A DNA stretch of 64,000 nt from Pseudidiomarina donghaiensis (GTDB lineage Bacteria; Pseudomonadota; Gammaproteobacteria; Enterobacterales; Alteromonadaceae): positions 1 through 64,000 of the forward strand of contig NZ_FPCF01000006.1 of the NCBI RefSeq assembly GCF_900116895.1. Reading direction: 5' to 3'. A program made the position numbers and the translations under genes. The stretch's first letter is position 1, and the number at the start of each line of letters is the position of its first letter. Positions 50,855-60,085 of this stretch are shown here, piece by piece. The notes below the pieces were generated by a model, which saw only the letters and a program-made list of their open reading frames with translations, was not told the DNA's origin and made no database searches.

Positions 50855-51985
50855 TTAGTCGATAGTTAGGCGGATGTGACCGAGTTCATGCTGGCCTGTG
50901 ACATCGGCAGTAAACGGTAATGTCAGTGGTAACTTGATGGGTATTTGTAAGTGTTCGCGGCCACCAACTTCGCGGGCAGCTTCAATATTTAAGGTGTAGT
51001 TTCCAGCGCCCTGGGCTTGCAGCACCTTTAATAGTTTAGGCAGTGATAACCGGTGCGCACCTGGGCGGCGAGTAGCCCCAGTAACGCCATCAAGAGGCAG
51101 CTCGGCCATACGGCCGCTGCGGCGCCACCACTGGCGCATGTCTTTTAACCATTTTTCGCCTTCTTTATTGGCTAACTTTAAGTCGTACCAAACGGCAATA
51201 TCAGCAATACGCTGGTGGCGCTCATCTGCGAGCCATATAGCCACATATGGGCGATGGTATTCAGCGACTTGTAACTCAGGAATAGTCAACTCTAGCGTGG
51301 CTTGCTTGGCTTCAGCCGCAGTGACATGCATAGGTATAAGGAGTACCAGCCATGGCACCACAATGCCTGCTAACACCAACGGCCAGGTACTTTTTCGCCC
51401 TTTGGCATAACGCTTCAATAAAATCAGGCCCGTTATGGCAAATATGCCCATAATGACCGCTAATAAATCTAACATGAGCACCCATCCGAAGCCGGTATTC
51501 CGGCCTTTGTGTAAGTCATTAAAATAAGCGACCCAACCGCGATCGAGATCTTCTTGGTAAAACTCAGCGGTTTCTAAATCAACGCGAAACCAGCGATCGC
51601 CACCGGCTCGCGGCATACCCACATAAACTTCAAACTCATCCCATTGAGCTACCTGCGCCCGCGCTAAAGGCATAGATAGCTGTTGTTGATACCAAGCGGT
51701 GAATGCACTAGGTAGAGGGCCTTGCCCGGTAGTTTGCCCATTGAGCAATTGTTGCTGGCGGGTCTGTAATTGCTGCATAACTTCGGCAGGTACTTGCAGT
51801 TCTAATACTTGCTTTTGCGGTGATGCCTCGACAGAACTCGCGTGATTTAAAGTAATGCCGGTAATCGCAAATAGCAGCGTGGCGGCCAAACACGCAGCTG
51901 AGCTGATCCAATGCCAAGCTTTGATATCTCGCCACGCACTCTTTTTACGAAGCGCTGAACGTGGCTTGGCGCGCTGCAGCTTCAT
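50855..51985 (-). CDS. PepSY-associated membrane protein with DUF2271 domain
   Basis: About 376 aa. A basic cytoplasmic leader is followed by a helix (WHWISSAACLAATLLFAITGITLNH), a periplasmic domain, a second helix (WVLMLDLLAVIMGIFAITGLILL), a third (WPLVLAGIVVPWLVLLIPM) and a C-terminal DUF2271 domain (YVAIWLADERHQRIADIAVWYDL ... GVTGATRRPG). I chose the ATG at 51985 (AAGGGA upstream) over 52009. It is the first minus-strand gene beside the Fur boxes. It probably assists ferric reduction with the other PepSY proteins. Confidence 0.82.
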   Translation of the reverse strand: MKLQRAKPRSALRKKSAWRDIKAWHWISSAACLAATLLFAITGITLNHASSVEASPQKQVLELQVPAEVMQQLQTRQQQLLNGQTTGQGPLPSAFTAWYQQQLSMPLARAQVAQWDEFEVYVGMPRAGGDRWFRVDLETAEFYQEDLDRGWVAYFNDLHKGRNTGFGWVLMLDLLAVIMGIFAITGLILLKRYAKGRKSTWPLVLAGIVVPWLVLLIPMHVTAAEAKQATLELTIPELQVAEYHRPYVAIWLADERHQRIADIAVWYDLKLANKEGEKWLKDMRQWWRRSGRMAELPLDGVTGATRRPGAHRLSLPKLLKVLQAQGAGNYTLNIEAAREVGGREHLQIPIKLPLTLPFTADVTGQHELGHIRLTID

Positions 51986-52053
51986 TAATTTTCCCTTGAT
52001 GTAATTCATGACCGGTCTTTTTTCTCGCTAAAACAAATGGTCCAATTTCTTTT

Positions 52054-52070
52054 TAAGAATAATTCTCATT
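52054..52070. promoter_or_regulatory. Fur box, proximal to the PepSY cluster
   Basis: On the minus strand AATGAGAATTATTCTTA closely resembles the Fur consensus with its GAGAAT/ATTCT symmetry. It lies about 70 bp before the start of the PepSY-DUF2271 gene. Confidence 0.7.
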
Positions 52071-52086
52071 TAGTGTTTACATATTA

Positions 52087-52105
52087 AATGATAGTAATTA
52101 TCATT
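52087..52105. promoter_or_regulatory. Fur box, proximal to the TonB receptor
   Basis: AATGATA-GTAAT-TATCATT is a perfect 7-bp dyad matching the Fur consensus, 54 bp before the receptor start. With the box at 52054 it can control both divergent iron operons. Confidence 0.82.
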
Positions 52106-52159
52106 TGCAACAACTTTCACAGCGAACCATTTCTCATCATTACAAGTTAGGGATAATTC

Positions 52160-54499
52160 ATGACGACTCGTTTATCTGCCATTGCCATCGCCCTTGCCGC
52201 TAGCCCGTTATTTAGTGCTCATGCTGAGCCCACGCCAGTAGCTGTTGTTGATGCCAAAGACCGTATTGAACGAATTGTGGTAACCGCGGCCGGTTACGAA
52301 ACCAAACTCATTGACGCACCCGCCAGCGTTACTGTGGTAACACGTGAAGATTTAGCCACCAAGCCTTACTCTGGATTGGCCGATGCATTGCGTGATATTG
52401 AAGGTATTGATGTAGGCTCTGGGCAAGACAAAAATGGTAATTTAAGCATTACCATGCGGGGGCTTCCGGCTGAATACACCTTGGTTTTAATTGACGGCCG
52501 ACGGCAGAACGACACCGGTGATATTGGCCCAAATAACTTCGGTAACAGCCAATATATGTACATGCCACCGCTAGCAGCCATAGAACGTATTGAGGTAGTG
52601 CGTGGGCCCATGTCGACGCTATATGGTAGTGATGCCATTGGCGGTGTGGTGAACATTATTACCCGTCGTGCCTTAAAGCGCTGGCACGGTGATATTTCAG
52701 TAGCGGGAACAGTGCAAGAAGACCAGCAGTACGGCAATGATCAAAAGTTAGACTTTTACGTGACGGGGCCTGTGGCCAAGCGGTTGTCGTTGGCCCTACG
52801 CGGGAGCGGTTACTGGCGTGAACCTAGCAACCCCGGTTATATAACGACGTTACCCCTTCCGGATGGTACCAGCTGGACTGATTCAGGTAGTTTTGGCGAC
52901 CGCAAAGTTGTTGGCGGTAAATCATGGAACTATGGCGCAACACTTGATTACAACATGACCAAAAAACAACGCTTTGCGCTTAGCTACGATCGCGCCAAGC
53001 AACGTTATGACAACACTCAAAGCCAAGTCGGCACGCTCGATTCTGCGGAAAATATGTGGCGTGCAGATAACGATGGCCTAGTTCAACCGCGGGTTGGCTA
53101 TGCACCCTATCAACGCGTGCAGCGAGAGCAGTTTGTCGTGTCGCATCTGGGGTTATTTGACGGCGGCGTTTGGCGCAACAGCGTCACCCACAGTATTAGT
53201 GAAAACCTTGGCCGGTCATTACCACTTACACTTGCCGAGCGAGCAAATTTTCAAGCGCTTTGGGATCAAGCGGTTGCTGAGCAAGGGGTTAACCGACCAG
53301 AACTTACTGACGCCATTCGTGCGCAAATTGAAGCGGATTTTTTACCGCGCCCTAACCGCGCCCTCAAATTAACCAATTGGATTGTCGATTCAAGCTACGA
53401 AATGAATTTTACCCGCAACAAACTAGTGGTGGGTGCGCAATACCTTGATGTCGCCATGGAAGATGGTGTGTTCGGCTTTTACGGCGAAGAATACCGGGCC
53501 GGTACCACACAAGATCACCGCCAGTGGGCCCTGTTTGCAGAAAACAACTTTGATGCAACCGATGCATTAACGCTAACCGCTGGTGCGCGTTATGACCATC
53601 ATAATGTATTTAGTGGCCAGTGGAGCCCGCGTGTTTATCTGAACTATCGCTTAAACCCAGACTGGACTTTTAAAGGTGGTATTAGCACCGGCTACAAAGC
53701 ACCGAAGCCCAATGATTTATTCCCAGGTATTACCGGATTTGGTCGCCAAGGCACTATTCCATTGGTTGGTAGCCCGAATTTGCAACCAGAAACTAGCGTC
53801 AATTACGAAGCGGCTGTGTATTTTGACAACGCCAAAGACTTTACCGCCAACCTCACCGTGTTCTACAACCAGTTTGACGACAAGATTATTCGTCAAGACA
53901 GTGCCCCGAACTGTGAGATCGCTCAAGCAGGTCAGTACTGCGTGGACATTGGTGATGGTTGGGCGGACTTAGGCTTTGACTACTTTACGCAGTACGCCAA
54001 CGTCGACAAAGCTGTCACCCAAGGTGCTGAAGTATATGCCGAGTATGACTTTACACAAGCACTAAACTTACGTGCTAATTATACTTACACGCACAGCGAA
54101 GTTCGCAGTGGCGCCGACCAAGGGCTACCCTTGGTGAATACGCCTAAGCACATGGCAAACGCCACCCTAAGCTATGCCGTGAATGATGCATTGAGCCTTG
54201 ACCTACGCGCCGAAATTCGTGGTGAGCGGTTCCGCGGAACGGCCAACGTAAGCGGCCCTCAAGGCCCAGAAACCGTTGAAGAATATTATAAGTCTTACGA
54301 GCTATTTCATGTGGGTGCAAGCTACGATATTTCCGACGCCTGGACACTTCGTGCCCGCATTAACAACGTGCTAGACACTGACCTATCAAGCCGTAGTTGC
54401 TTATTGGCTGACAACGAAAGCGAATACTTATGCTCGCCAGACTATAACACCGCCGAGCGCGCTCGTAGCTTCTGGCTTTCAGCAAGCTATAGCTTTTAA
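52160..54499 (+). CDS. TonB-dependent outer-membrane receptor (siderophore type)
   Basis: 779 aa. Signal peptide (LSAIAIALAASPLFSAHA), TonB-box region ERIVVTAAG, a plug domain (APASVTVVTREDLATKPYSGLADALRDIEGIDV ... GLPAEYTLVLIDGRR ... IERIEVVRGPMSTLYGSDAIGGVVNII) and a 22-strand barrel ending in aromatic FWLSASYSF. Close to the FepA/CirA/PfeA group, so catecholate or similar ferric siderophores are likely. It is Fur-regulated through the box at 52087 and divergent from the PepSY reductase cluster. A strong terminator follows. Confidence 0.93.
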   Translation: MTTRLSAIAIALAASPLFSAHAEPTPVAVVDAKDRIERIVVTAAGYETKLIDAPASVTVVTREDLATKPYSGLADALRDIEGIDVGSGQDKNGNLSITMRGLPAEYTLVLIDGRRQNDTGDIGPNNFGNSQYMYMPPLAAIERIEVVRGPMSTLYGSDAIGGVVNIITRRALKRWHGDISVAGTVQEDQQYGNDQKLDFYVTGPVAKRLSLALRGSGYWREPSNPGYITTLPLPDGTSWTDSGSFGDRKVVGGKSWNYGATLDYNMTKKQRFALSYDRAKQRYDNTQSQVGTLDSAENMWRADNDGLVQPRVGYAPYQRVQREQFVVSHLGLFDGGVWRNSVTHSISENLGRSLPLTLAERANFQALWDQAVAEQGVNRPELTDAIRAQIEADFLPRPNRALKLTNWIVDSSYEMNFTRNKLVVGAQYLDVAMEDGVFGFYGEEYRAGTTQDHRQWALFAENNFDATDALTLTAGARYDHHNVFSGQWSPRVYLNYRLNPDWTFKGGISTGYKAPKPNDLFPGITGFGRQGTIPLVGSPNLQPETSVNYEAAVYFDNAKDFTANLTVFYNQFDDKIIRQDSAPNCEIAQAGQYCVDIGDGWADLGFDYFTQYANVDKAVTQGAEVYAEYDFTQALNLRANYTYTHSEVRSGADQGLPLVNTPKHMANATLSYAVNDALSLDLRAEIRGERFRGTANVSGPQGPETVEEYYKSYELFHVGASYDISDAWTLRARINNVLDTDLSSRSCLLADNESEYLCSPDYNTAERARSFWLSASYSF

Positions 54500-54520
54500 A
54501 CCATATATGAGTTTTGTGGA

Positions 54521-54546
54521 AAGGGGCATTCATGCCCCTTTTTTAA
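54521..54546 (+). terminator. terminator of the TonB receptor gene
   Basis: AAGGGGCAT and ATGCCCCTT form a 9-bp stem with a minimal TC loop, followed by TTTT. It lies 22 nt after the receptor stop codon. Confidence 0.88.
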
Positions 54547-54605
54547 TTGTGGTTAGGCAGAACTTCTGCCAAAATTCAGCATCGTTTTAACAAGTTGGAT
54601 AGCCC

Positions 54606-55652
54606 GTGTTTTTACTTATCGTTTTTGCTTTTATTGCTGTTGGTATTTCGTTTTTATGCTCTATTTTAGAGGCCGCGTTACTTTCAATTACGCCAAGCTA
54701 CGTGGCCCAACTAAAAGAACAACAGCCCAAGCTACATGCCAAATTGCAGAAGTTAAAAACCAATATTGATCAGCCGTTAGCGGCTATTTTGACCTTAAAT
54801 ACCGTCGCGCACACAGCCGGTGCAGCCGGTGTAGGCGCTCAAGTAGGGGTGGTATTTGGCGATGGTTACTTAGCAGTGGCCTCAGCAGTGATGACGGTGC
54901 TTATTTTGGTGCTCTCCGAAATTTTGCCAAAAACCATCGGGGCTAAATTTTGGCGTCAGTTAGCACCCATGCTGCCAGGTATTTTGAATTTCTTGATCAT
55001 GATTTTGCGCCCGTTTATTTGGATGTCTGATCAAATTACTAAACGCATTGGCGGCGAAGAACATGTGGATGTGCGCTCAGAAATTAAAGCACTTTCAACC
55101 CTTGGCCATGAACAAAAACTGATTGATAGCGACGAGCGCCGTGTGATTAACAATATGCTCGACTTGCACACGATTCGAGTACGGGATGTGATGACACCGC
55201 GCACAGTTTGTGAGTCGGTGCGCCCTGATGAAACCATTAGTGAGTTTTTGTACCAAGTAAAAGCCATGCCCTACTCGCGCTTTCCAATTATTGACGCCGA
55301 CGAAGTACCACACGGTATTATTTTGCGTAGCGAAGCGCTTGAGTCTGAAACCGACAAAACCGTGAATGAACTCGCGCGCGACGTTGAAGTGGTTTCTGAA
55401 ACCGTCGACGTTGAACAAGTCATGCGTATGTTTTTAGACAAGCGCCAGCACATGGCCTTGGTATTTGACGAGCACGGCACTTGGATGGGCTTGATTACCC
55501 TTGAAGATATTATCGAGACCATTTTGGGCCAGCCGATTATGGATGAAACCGATACGGTGCCAAGCCTACGCCGCTATGCCCAGCAACGCTGGGACAAGCG
55601 TCTTAAACAAAGCCAACCGCAAGACAATTCACCCGCCAACGAAAAAAACTAG
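54606..55652 (+). CDS. CNNM/CorC-like membrane protein with CBS domains
   Basis: 348 aa. An N-terminal DUF21 membrane domain (FLCSILEAALLSITPSYVAQL ... LILVLSEILPKTIGAKFW) is followed by a pair of CBS domains (VRDVMTPRTVCESVRPDETISEFL ... VVSETVDVEQVMRMFLDKRQHMALVFDEHG). These proteins are linked to magnesium and cobalt efflux. The start is GTG at 54606, the only one giving the usual short N-terminus. The C-terminal transporter-associated HlyC/CorC domain found in longer members is absent. Confidence 0.87.
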   Translation: MFLLIVFAFIAVGISFLCSILEAALLSITPSYVAQLKEQQPKLHAKLQKLKTNIDQPLAAILTLNTVAHTAGAAGVGAQVGVVFGDGYLAVASAVMTVLILVLSEILPKTIGAKFWRQLAPMLPGILNFLIMILRPFIWMSDQITKRIGGEEHVDVRSEIKALSTLGHEQKLIDSDERRVINNMLDLHTIRVRDVMTPRTVCESVRPDETISEFLYQVKAMPYSRFPIIDADEVPHGIILRSEALESETDKTVNELARDVEVVSETVDVEQVMRMFLDKRQHMALVFDEHGTWMGLITLEDIIETILGQPIMDETDTVPSLRRYAQQRWDKRLKQSQPQDNSPANEKN

Positions 55653-55740
55653 CTTGTGTAGTGGGGGACGCGTATAATACGCCGCTATTTTAACCAATGG
55701 CGGTTCACCCCGTCCCCTCGTGTTTTTACAGGCTTTATTA

Positions 55741-57579
55741 ATGACTATTCAAGCGACTGAACTTTCCAAGCTGCGCAATATTGCAATTATCGCGCACGTT
55801 GACCATGGCAAAACAACCCTGGTTGATAAACTTCTGCAACAATCGGGCACTTTAGAAAGCCGCGGTGGTGCAGAAGAACGTGTCATGGACTCCAACGATC
55901 TTGAAAAAGAACGTGGCATTACCATTTTGGCCAAAAACACGGCGGTTAATTACAAAGACTACCGTATTAACATTCTTGATACGCCAGGGCACGCCGACTT
56001 CGGTGGTGAAGTTGAGCGCGTACTGTCAATGGCAGACTCAGTATTGTTGGTTGTTGACGCAGTTGACGGCCCAATGCCGCAAACGCGTTTCGTAACCCAA
56101 AAAGCGTTCGCGCACGGCTTGAAGCCAATTGTGGTTATTAACAAAATTGACCGCCCAGGCGCACGCCCAGATTGGGTTATGGACCAAGTATTCGATTTGT
56201 TCGACAACTTAGGCGCCACTGACGAGCAGTTAGACTTTCCTGTGGTATATGCATCAGCATTGAACGGCTGGGCAACGTTAGACTACAACAACGTAACCGA
56301 CAACATGGAAGCGTTGTTTGAAACCATTCTTGAAAAAGTATCGCCACCAGACGCTGATCGCGACGGCCCGTTGCAAATGCAAATTTCACAGCTTGATTAC
56401 TCAAGCTACGTGGGCATTATCGGTATCGGCCGTATTAAGCGCGGTACCTTGAAGCTGAACCAGCAAGTGACCATTGTTGGTGCTGACGGCAAACAACGTA
56501 ACGGCAAAGTTGGCCAAATTTTTGGTTACTTGGGCCTTGACCGTATTGAAACTGACCAAGCTAGCGCCGGCGACATTGTTGCGGTAACAGGTTTGGGCGA
56601 ACTGAAAATTTCTGACACTGTGTGTGCCGCTGGCAGCGTTGAAGCCCTTCCTGCGCTAACTGTTGACGAGCCAACAGTAACCATGACGTTCCAGGTAAAC
56701 ACCTCTCCGTTTGCTGGTAAAGAAGGTAAGTTTGTTACTTCACGTCAAATTCTTGAGCGTTTGCAGCAAGAGTTGAAGCACAACGTTGCCTTGCGTGTGC
56801 AAGAAACCGACAACCCTGATCGCTTCCGCGTGTCTGGTCGTGGTGAATTACACTTGGGCGTATTGATTGAAAACATGCGTCGTGAAGGCTTCGAATTAGC
56901 GGTTTCACGCCCAGAAGTGATCATGCGCGAAGTAAACGGCGTGAAAGAAGAGCCGTTTGAAAACTTAACGGTTGATATTGAAGAGCAACACCAAGGCTCG
57001 GTGATGGAAAAGCTCGGCTTACGTAAAGCTGAAATGACCAACATGACGCCAGACGGTAAAGGCCGTATTCGTATCGACTTCGTGGTACCAAGCCGCGGCT
57101 TAATTGGCTTCCAAACTGAGTTTATGACGTTGTCGTCAGGTACCGGTTTGATGTACCACAGCTTTGACCATTACGGCCCATTCAAAGGCGGTAACATTGG
57201 TCAGCGCATTAACGGCGTGTTGATTTCTAACGCGCAAGGTAAAGCATTGGCCTACGCTTTGTTCAACTTGCAAGAGCGCGGCCGCTTGATGATTGGCCAC
57301 GCCGAAGAAGTTTACGAAGGTATGGTTATTGGTATTCACAGCCGTTCAAACGACTTAACGGTAAACTGTTTGAAAGGTAAGCAGCTGACCAACATTCGTG
57401 CCGCTGGTACTGACGATGCATTGTTGCTAACCCCGCCAATTCGTATGTCTCTTGAGCAAGCTCTTGAGTTTATCGATGACGACGAGCTGGTAGAAATTAC
57501 GCCAAAATCAATTCGTATTCGTAAGCGCATGCTGACCGAAAACGAACGTAAACGTGCTAGCCGTAGCAAAGAAGATTAA
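55741..57579 (+). CDS. typA: ribosome-associated GTPase TypA/BipA
   Basis: 612 aa, full length. Translational GTPase that assists 50S assembly at low temperature. G-motifs are [16 protein letters not shown], the switch I region [24 protein letters not shown] and [13 protein letters not shown]; the specific C-terminal domain is complete ([28 protein letters not shown]). The ATG at 55741 gives the family N-terminus. A TATAAT at 55673-55678 is a likely -10 box, although I see no good -35 box. Confidence 0.97.
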   Translation: MTIQATELSKLRNIAIIAHVDHGKTTLVDKLLQQSGTLESRGGAEERVMDSNDLEKERGITILAKNTAVNYKDYRINILDTPGHADFGGEVERVLSMADSVLLVVDAVDGPMPQTRFVTQKAFAHGLKPIVVINKIDRPGARPDWVMDQVFDLFDNLGATDEQLDFPVVYASALNGWATLDYNNVTDNMEALFETILEKVSPPDADRDGPLQMQISQLDYSSYVGIIGIGRIKRGTLKLNQQVTIVGADGKQRNGKVGQIFGYLGLDRIETDQASAGDIVAVTGLGELKISDTVCAAGSVEALPALTVDEPTVTMTFQVNTSPFAGKEGKFVTSRQILERLQQELKHNVALRVQETDNPDRFRVSGRGELHLGVLIENMRREGFELAVSRPEVIMREVNGVKEEPFENLTVDIEEQHQGSVMEKLGLRKAEMTNMTPDGKGRIRIDFVVPSRGLIGFQTEFMTLSSGTGLMYHSFDHYGPFKGGNIGQRINGVLISNAQGKALAYALFNLQERGRLMIGHAEEVYEGMVIGIHSRSNDLTVNCLKGKQLTNIRAAGTDDALLLTPPIRMSLEQALEFIDDDELVEITPKSIRIRKRMLTENERKRASRSKED

Positions 57580-57599
57580 GCTTTCGGTTTACAGATAGA

Positions 57600-57627
57600 A
57601 AAAGGCGCCTATTCCGGCGCCTTTTTT
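57600..57627. terminator. bidirectional terminator after typA
   Basis: A 10-bp stem (AAAAGGCGCC-like arm, TATTCC loop, GGCGCCTTTT) with T-runs on both strands. It serves typA on the plus strand and the small Lys-rich gene on the minus strand, whose stop codon is 2 nt away. Confidence 0.9.
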
Positions 57628-57628
57628 A

Positions 57629-57712
57629 TTAGTCGTGGCTTTTGTTTTTCTTTTCACGACGTTTTTCTTTTAGCGTTTTCTGTGGTTTCTTTTTCTCTTT
57701 TTCTTTACTCAT
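57629..57712 (-). CDS. lysine-rich micro-protein
   Basis: 27 aa, of which 11 are Lys and several Arg or Glu (MSKEKEKKKPQKTLKEK ... KNKSHD). AAAGGAG stands 7 nt before the ATG, and the ATG overlaps the end of the preceding GreA-C-like gene by 8 bp, so it is a coupled second cistron. The high charge suggests nucleic-acid or ribosome association, but that is only inference. It ends at the shared terminator. Confidence 0.6.
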   Translation of the reverse strand: MSKEKEKKKPQKTLKEKRREKKNKSHD

Positions 57713-58115
57713 TACTCGCTCCTTTACGGTTGAGTGCTATTAAACGCCAACGGCTTTCGTTGGCCCCTAAAAAGACCGAAAACTCTGCGCCAAGCGGCAA
57801 TGCAAGCGATGCCAACCCGATCGGCGACAGATAAGAAATCTGTCCTCGATCTGGGTTGGCACGGCTTGGCTCGACAAGTTGAAACGTTAAGGCTTTACCA
57901 GCACGGCCATGGGATAAGACTTGCCGTACAGTAATTTCTGATCCGACTTCGGCTAGCGGGTGAATACGTGATGCACGCCGCTGTAATTGCTCAAAGCGAT
58001 GCATGAGTTCAGACAGCAACAAAGGGTGCTGCAACACACGGTGTTGTTGGCACTGAAACAAACGATGGTTAAAACACGAGGCTGAGTTGCAATAACTCAA
58101 TACACGCGCAAGCAC
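57705..58115 (-). CDS. GreA/GreB C-terminal-like protein (Rnk-type)
   Basis: 136 aa. The second half (KALTFQLVEPSRANPDRGQISYLSPIGLASLALPLGAEFSVF) follows the FKBP-like C-terminal domain of GreA/GreB and Rnk, which binds RNA polymerase near the secondary channel. The N-terminal helix pair is short, so no full Gre coiled coil is present. The start is GTG at 58115, with AGGAG 8 nt upstream. Interference with, or modulation of, RNA polymerase is inferred from the fold only. Confidence 0.6.
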   Translation of the reverse strand: MLARVLSYCNSASCFNHRLFQCQQHRVLQHPLLLSELMHRFEQLQRRASRIHPLAEVGSEITVRQVLSHGRAGKALTFQLVEPSRANPDRGQISYLSPIGLASLALPLGAEFSVFLGANESRWRLIALNRKGASNE

Positions 58116-58308
58116 GGCATTTACTCCTACCGAACTGAAACACGAACAATTAGAATTTGGGAATTAACGAACAGGCCGACTGCGGATGCGCAATCGGCTT
58201 AAACTGGAAAGGTGAGAGCAGTACTTTGAATTGTAAAATCAGCTTTAAACATGGCTTCCTCTCTATGCGGAGCAGACCATAGCCCTTTCCCATCGAAAAG
58301 GCAAGCCC

Positions 58309-58965
58309 TTAAGCCATGTCGGGGTGTGGCAGCACGAAATAGAACACTGAAAAGAAGTGCAGCACGCTACCAGCTAGTACAAACAAGTGCCAAATGGCAT
58401 GGTGAAAACGCAGTGATTTCCACACGTAAAATATCACGCCAAAGGTATACGCAAGACCACCGGCTAGTAATAGCCACAAGCCACCTGGCTCAACACTGTC
58501 TATCATGGGTTTGATCATAATTAACGCCATCCAACCCATACCGAGGTACAGACTTAACGAGAGCCACTTTTTGCGCTCTTGCATGGCCACTTCCATAATC
58601 ACGCCAACCACCGCAATGCCCCACACCACGCCTAATAAACTCCAGCCCCATGGCCCGCGTAGATTCACCAAGGCAAAAGGTGTGTAAGTACCCGCTATCA
58701 ACACATATATTGCGGCGTGGTCCATTTGCTGAAAGAACGCCTTAATGCGTGGCCACGGAAAGGCGTGATACAGCGTTGATGCTAGGTACAGCAATATAAG
58801 GCTAGCGCCATAAATGCTGGCGCTGACCACATGAAAGGTGTCGCCGTATGAAACCGCCCATACCAACATAAAAATTAAACCGACAATGGCTGCAATGGCA
58901 CCCACCCCATGGGTTAATGCGTGGGCAACTTCTTCGGCAACGGTATAAGCTTTTGTTTTACTCAC
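58309..58965 (-). CDS. trhA: hemolysin III/PAQR family membrane protein
   Basis: 218 aa with seven hydrophobic helices. The family histidines and flanks are visible: EEVAHALTHGVGAIAAIVG, YLASTLYHAFPWPRIKAFFQQMDHAAIYVLIAGTYTPFAL and HAIWHLFVLAGSVLHFFSVF. E. coli YqfA/TrhA has been tied to membrane-energetics homeostasis. The gap 58116-58308 upstream of the GreA-C-like gene shows no other feature. Confidence 0.93.
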   Translation of the reverse strand: MSKTKAYTVAEEVAHALTHGVGAIAAIVGLIFMLVWAVSYGDTFHVVSASIYGASLILLYLASTLYHAFPWPRIKAFFQQMDHAAIYVLIAGTYTPFALVNLRGPWGWSLLGVVWGIAVVGVIMEVAMQERKKWLSLSLYLGMGWMALIMIKPMIDSVEPGGLWLLLAGGLAYTFGVIFYVWKSLRFHHAIWHLFVLAGSVLHFFSVFYFVLPHPDMA

Positions 58966-58977
58966 TTCACGGCTTCT

Positions 58978-59262
58978 CTATTTGGTTTCGCGCTCGGGCG
59001 TGTAATGGCCCTTGCTAATATTTTCGAGTGCTTTCATAAAGTTCTCGAATTGGCGTTCATTGTCATAATCAAGATGATACTTGTTATGAAACTCAAGACG
59101 CATTTTAACACCATGGCCTTCAAGAAAAACCGTATACCCGTCAAAGTCTGTGTAACCGGTTATGCCTTCCAGTGTGCGTCGACCTTCATCGTCGGCTTTG
59201 CCGTATTCATGAATGGTTTCAAAAGCATCAAGTACAAGTCGTTGGTCAATATCGTTTTTCAT
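58978..59262 (-). CDS. DUF3081-like protein
   Basis: 94 aa, soluble, rich in His, Tyr and Asp. Its central pattern (TDFDGYTVFLEGHGVKMRLEFHNKYHLDYDNERQFENFMKAL) fits the small DUF3081 family of marine gammaproteobacteria, as far as I recall. Function unknown. It lies 12 nt upstream of trhA and is probably co-transcribed. GGAGG precedes its ATG. Confidence 0.65.
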   Translation of the reverse strand: MKNDIDQRLVLDAFETIHEYGKADDEGRRTLEGITGYTDFDGYTVFLEGHGVKMRLEFHNKYHLDYDNERQFENFMKALENISKGHYTPERETK

Positions 59263-59349
59263 GGCCGACCTCCATTGTAGAGCTGTCAGTTAAGTTAAAT
59301 TCAGCATAGCATTTTAGCTGTGACTATATGATGAAATTTTCGTTCACTT

Positions 59350-59373
59350 ACATACATACATGCATGTTTGTTT
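59350..59373. promoter_or_regulatory. operator candidate of the TetR-family gene
   Basis: ACATACATGCATGTTTGT (with one mismatched pair) is a palindrome centred on ATGCAT, resembling the AcrR-type operator built on TACATACAT. A TATAAT at 59383-59388 lies 11 bp downstream, so bound repressor would block the promoter. Confidence 0.6.
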
Positions 59374-59417
59374 AATTTCGATTATAATGTCACCACTTAT
59401 ACGGTACGAGGTGAATT

Positions 59418-60041
59418 GTGGTTCGTCGAACGAAAGAAGATGCGTTAACAACACGCCAAGAGCTACTTGACGCAGCTGAGCGCTTATTTAGCGAAAAAGG
59501 GGTATCCAATACCTCTATGAACCAGGTTGCAGAAGCAGCCGGGGTTACGCGTGGCGCTATTTATCACCACTTTGAGAACAAGCTCGATCTTATTGATGCG
59601 TTAATGGAGCGCGTACGCCTGCCGGTTGACGACATGCGTGACGAACTTGCGCAAACTTACCACGGTGACCCCATTTCACTGTTGCGGGCCCGCTGCTTGC
59701 ATATTATTGGCCAAGTGCAAGATGATCCGCACACGCAAGCTTTGGTGAATATTCTGCTGCACAAATGTGAATATGTTGACGACGCTTTGCCGATTCATTT
59801 GCGCCATTTAAGTGGCCGCAATGCCTGTATTACCGAGTGCATTGCGCTTGCCGATAAGGCCAAACAGCAGGGCTTGATTGATGAAAAATACGACTCAAAG
59901 TCGTGCGTGGTTGCGTTATTTAGCTTGGTTGATGGCTTAATGTATAACTGGCTGTTAGACCGTGATTATTTTGATTTATCCACCACCGCCCTACAGGCTA
60001 TAGACACCTATTTAGCTGGTTTAAAACCGCGCGGTGCTTAA
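59418..60041 (+). CDS. TetR/AcrR-family repressor
   Basis: 207 aa. N-terminal HTH (RQELLDAAERLFSEKGVSNTSMNQVAEAAGVTRGAIYHHFENKLDLIDALM) is nearly that of AcrR/TtgR; the C-terminal ligand domain is helical. It has an AcrR-like operator upstream. No efflux genes are adjacent; the RND pair at 43.3-47.4 kb or a distant acrAB could be its target. It is probably autoregulated. The GTG at 59418 is the start (ACGAGG upstream). Confidence 0.87.
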   Translation: MVRRTKEDALTTRQELLDAAERLFSEKGVSNTSMNQVAEAAGVTRGAIYHHFENKLDLIDALMERVRLPVDDMRDELAQTYHGDPISLLRARCLHIIGQVQDDPHTQALVNILLHKCEYVDDALPIHLRHLSGRNACITECIALADKAKQQGLIDEKYDSKSCVVALFSLVDGLMYNWLLDRDYFDLSTTALQAIDTYLAGLKPRGA

Positions 60042-60085
60042 GCTGACAGCTAAGCCAACACCTAGGCCAACAACGAAGGCGACAA

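Noticed and set aside
43297-60041. The TetR gene as local repressor of the RND pump
   Set aside because: The two are 12 kb apart with unrelated operons between them, and no copy of the ATGCAT-centred palindrome was seen upstream of the adaptor gene.
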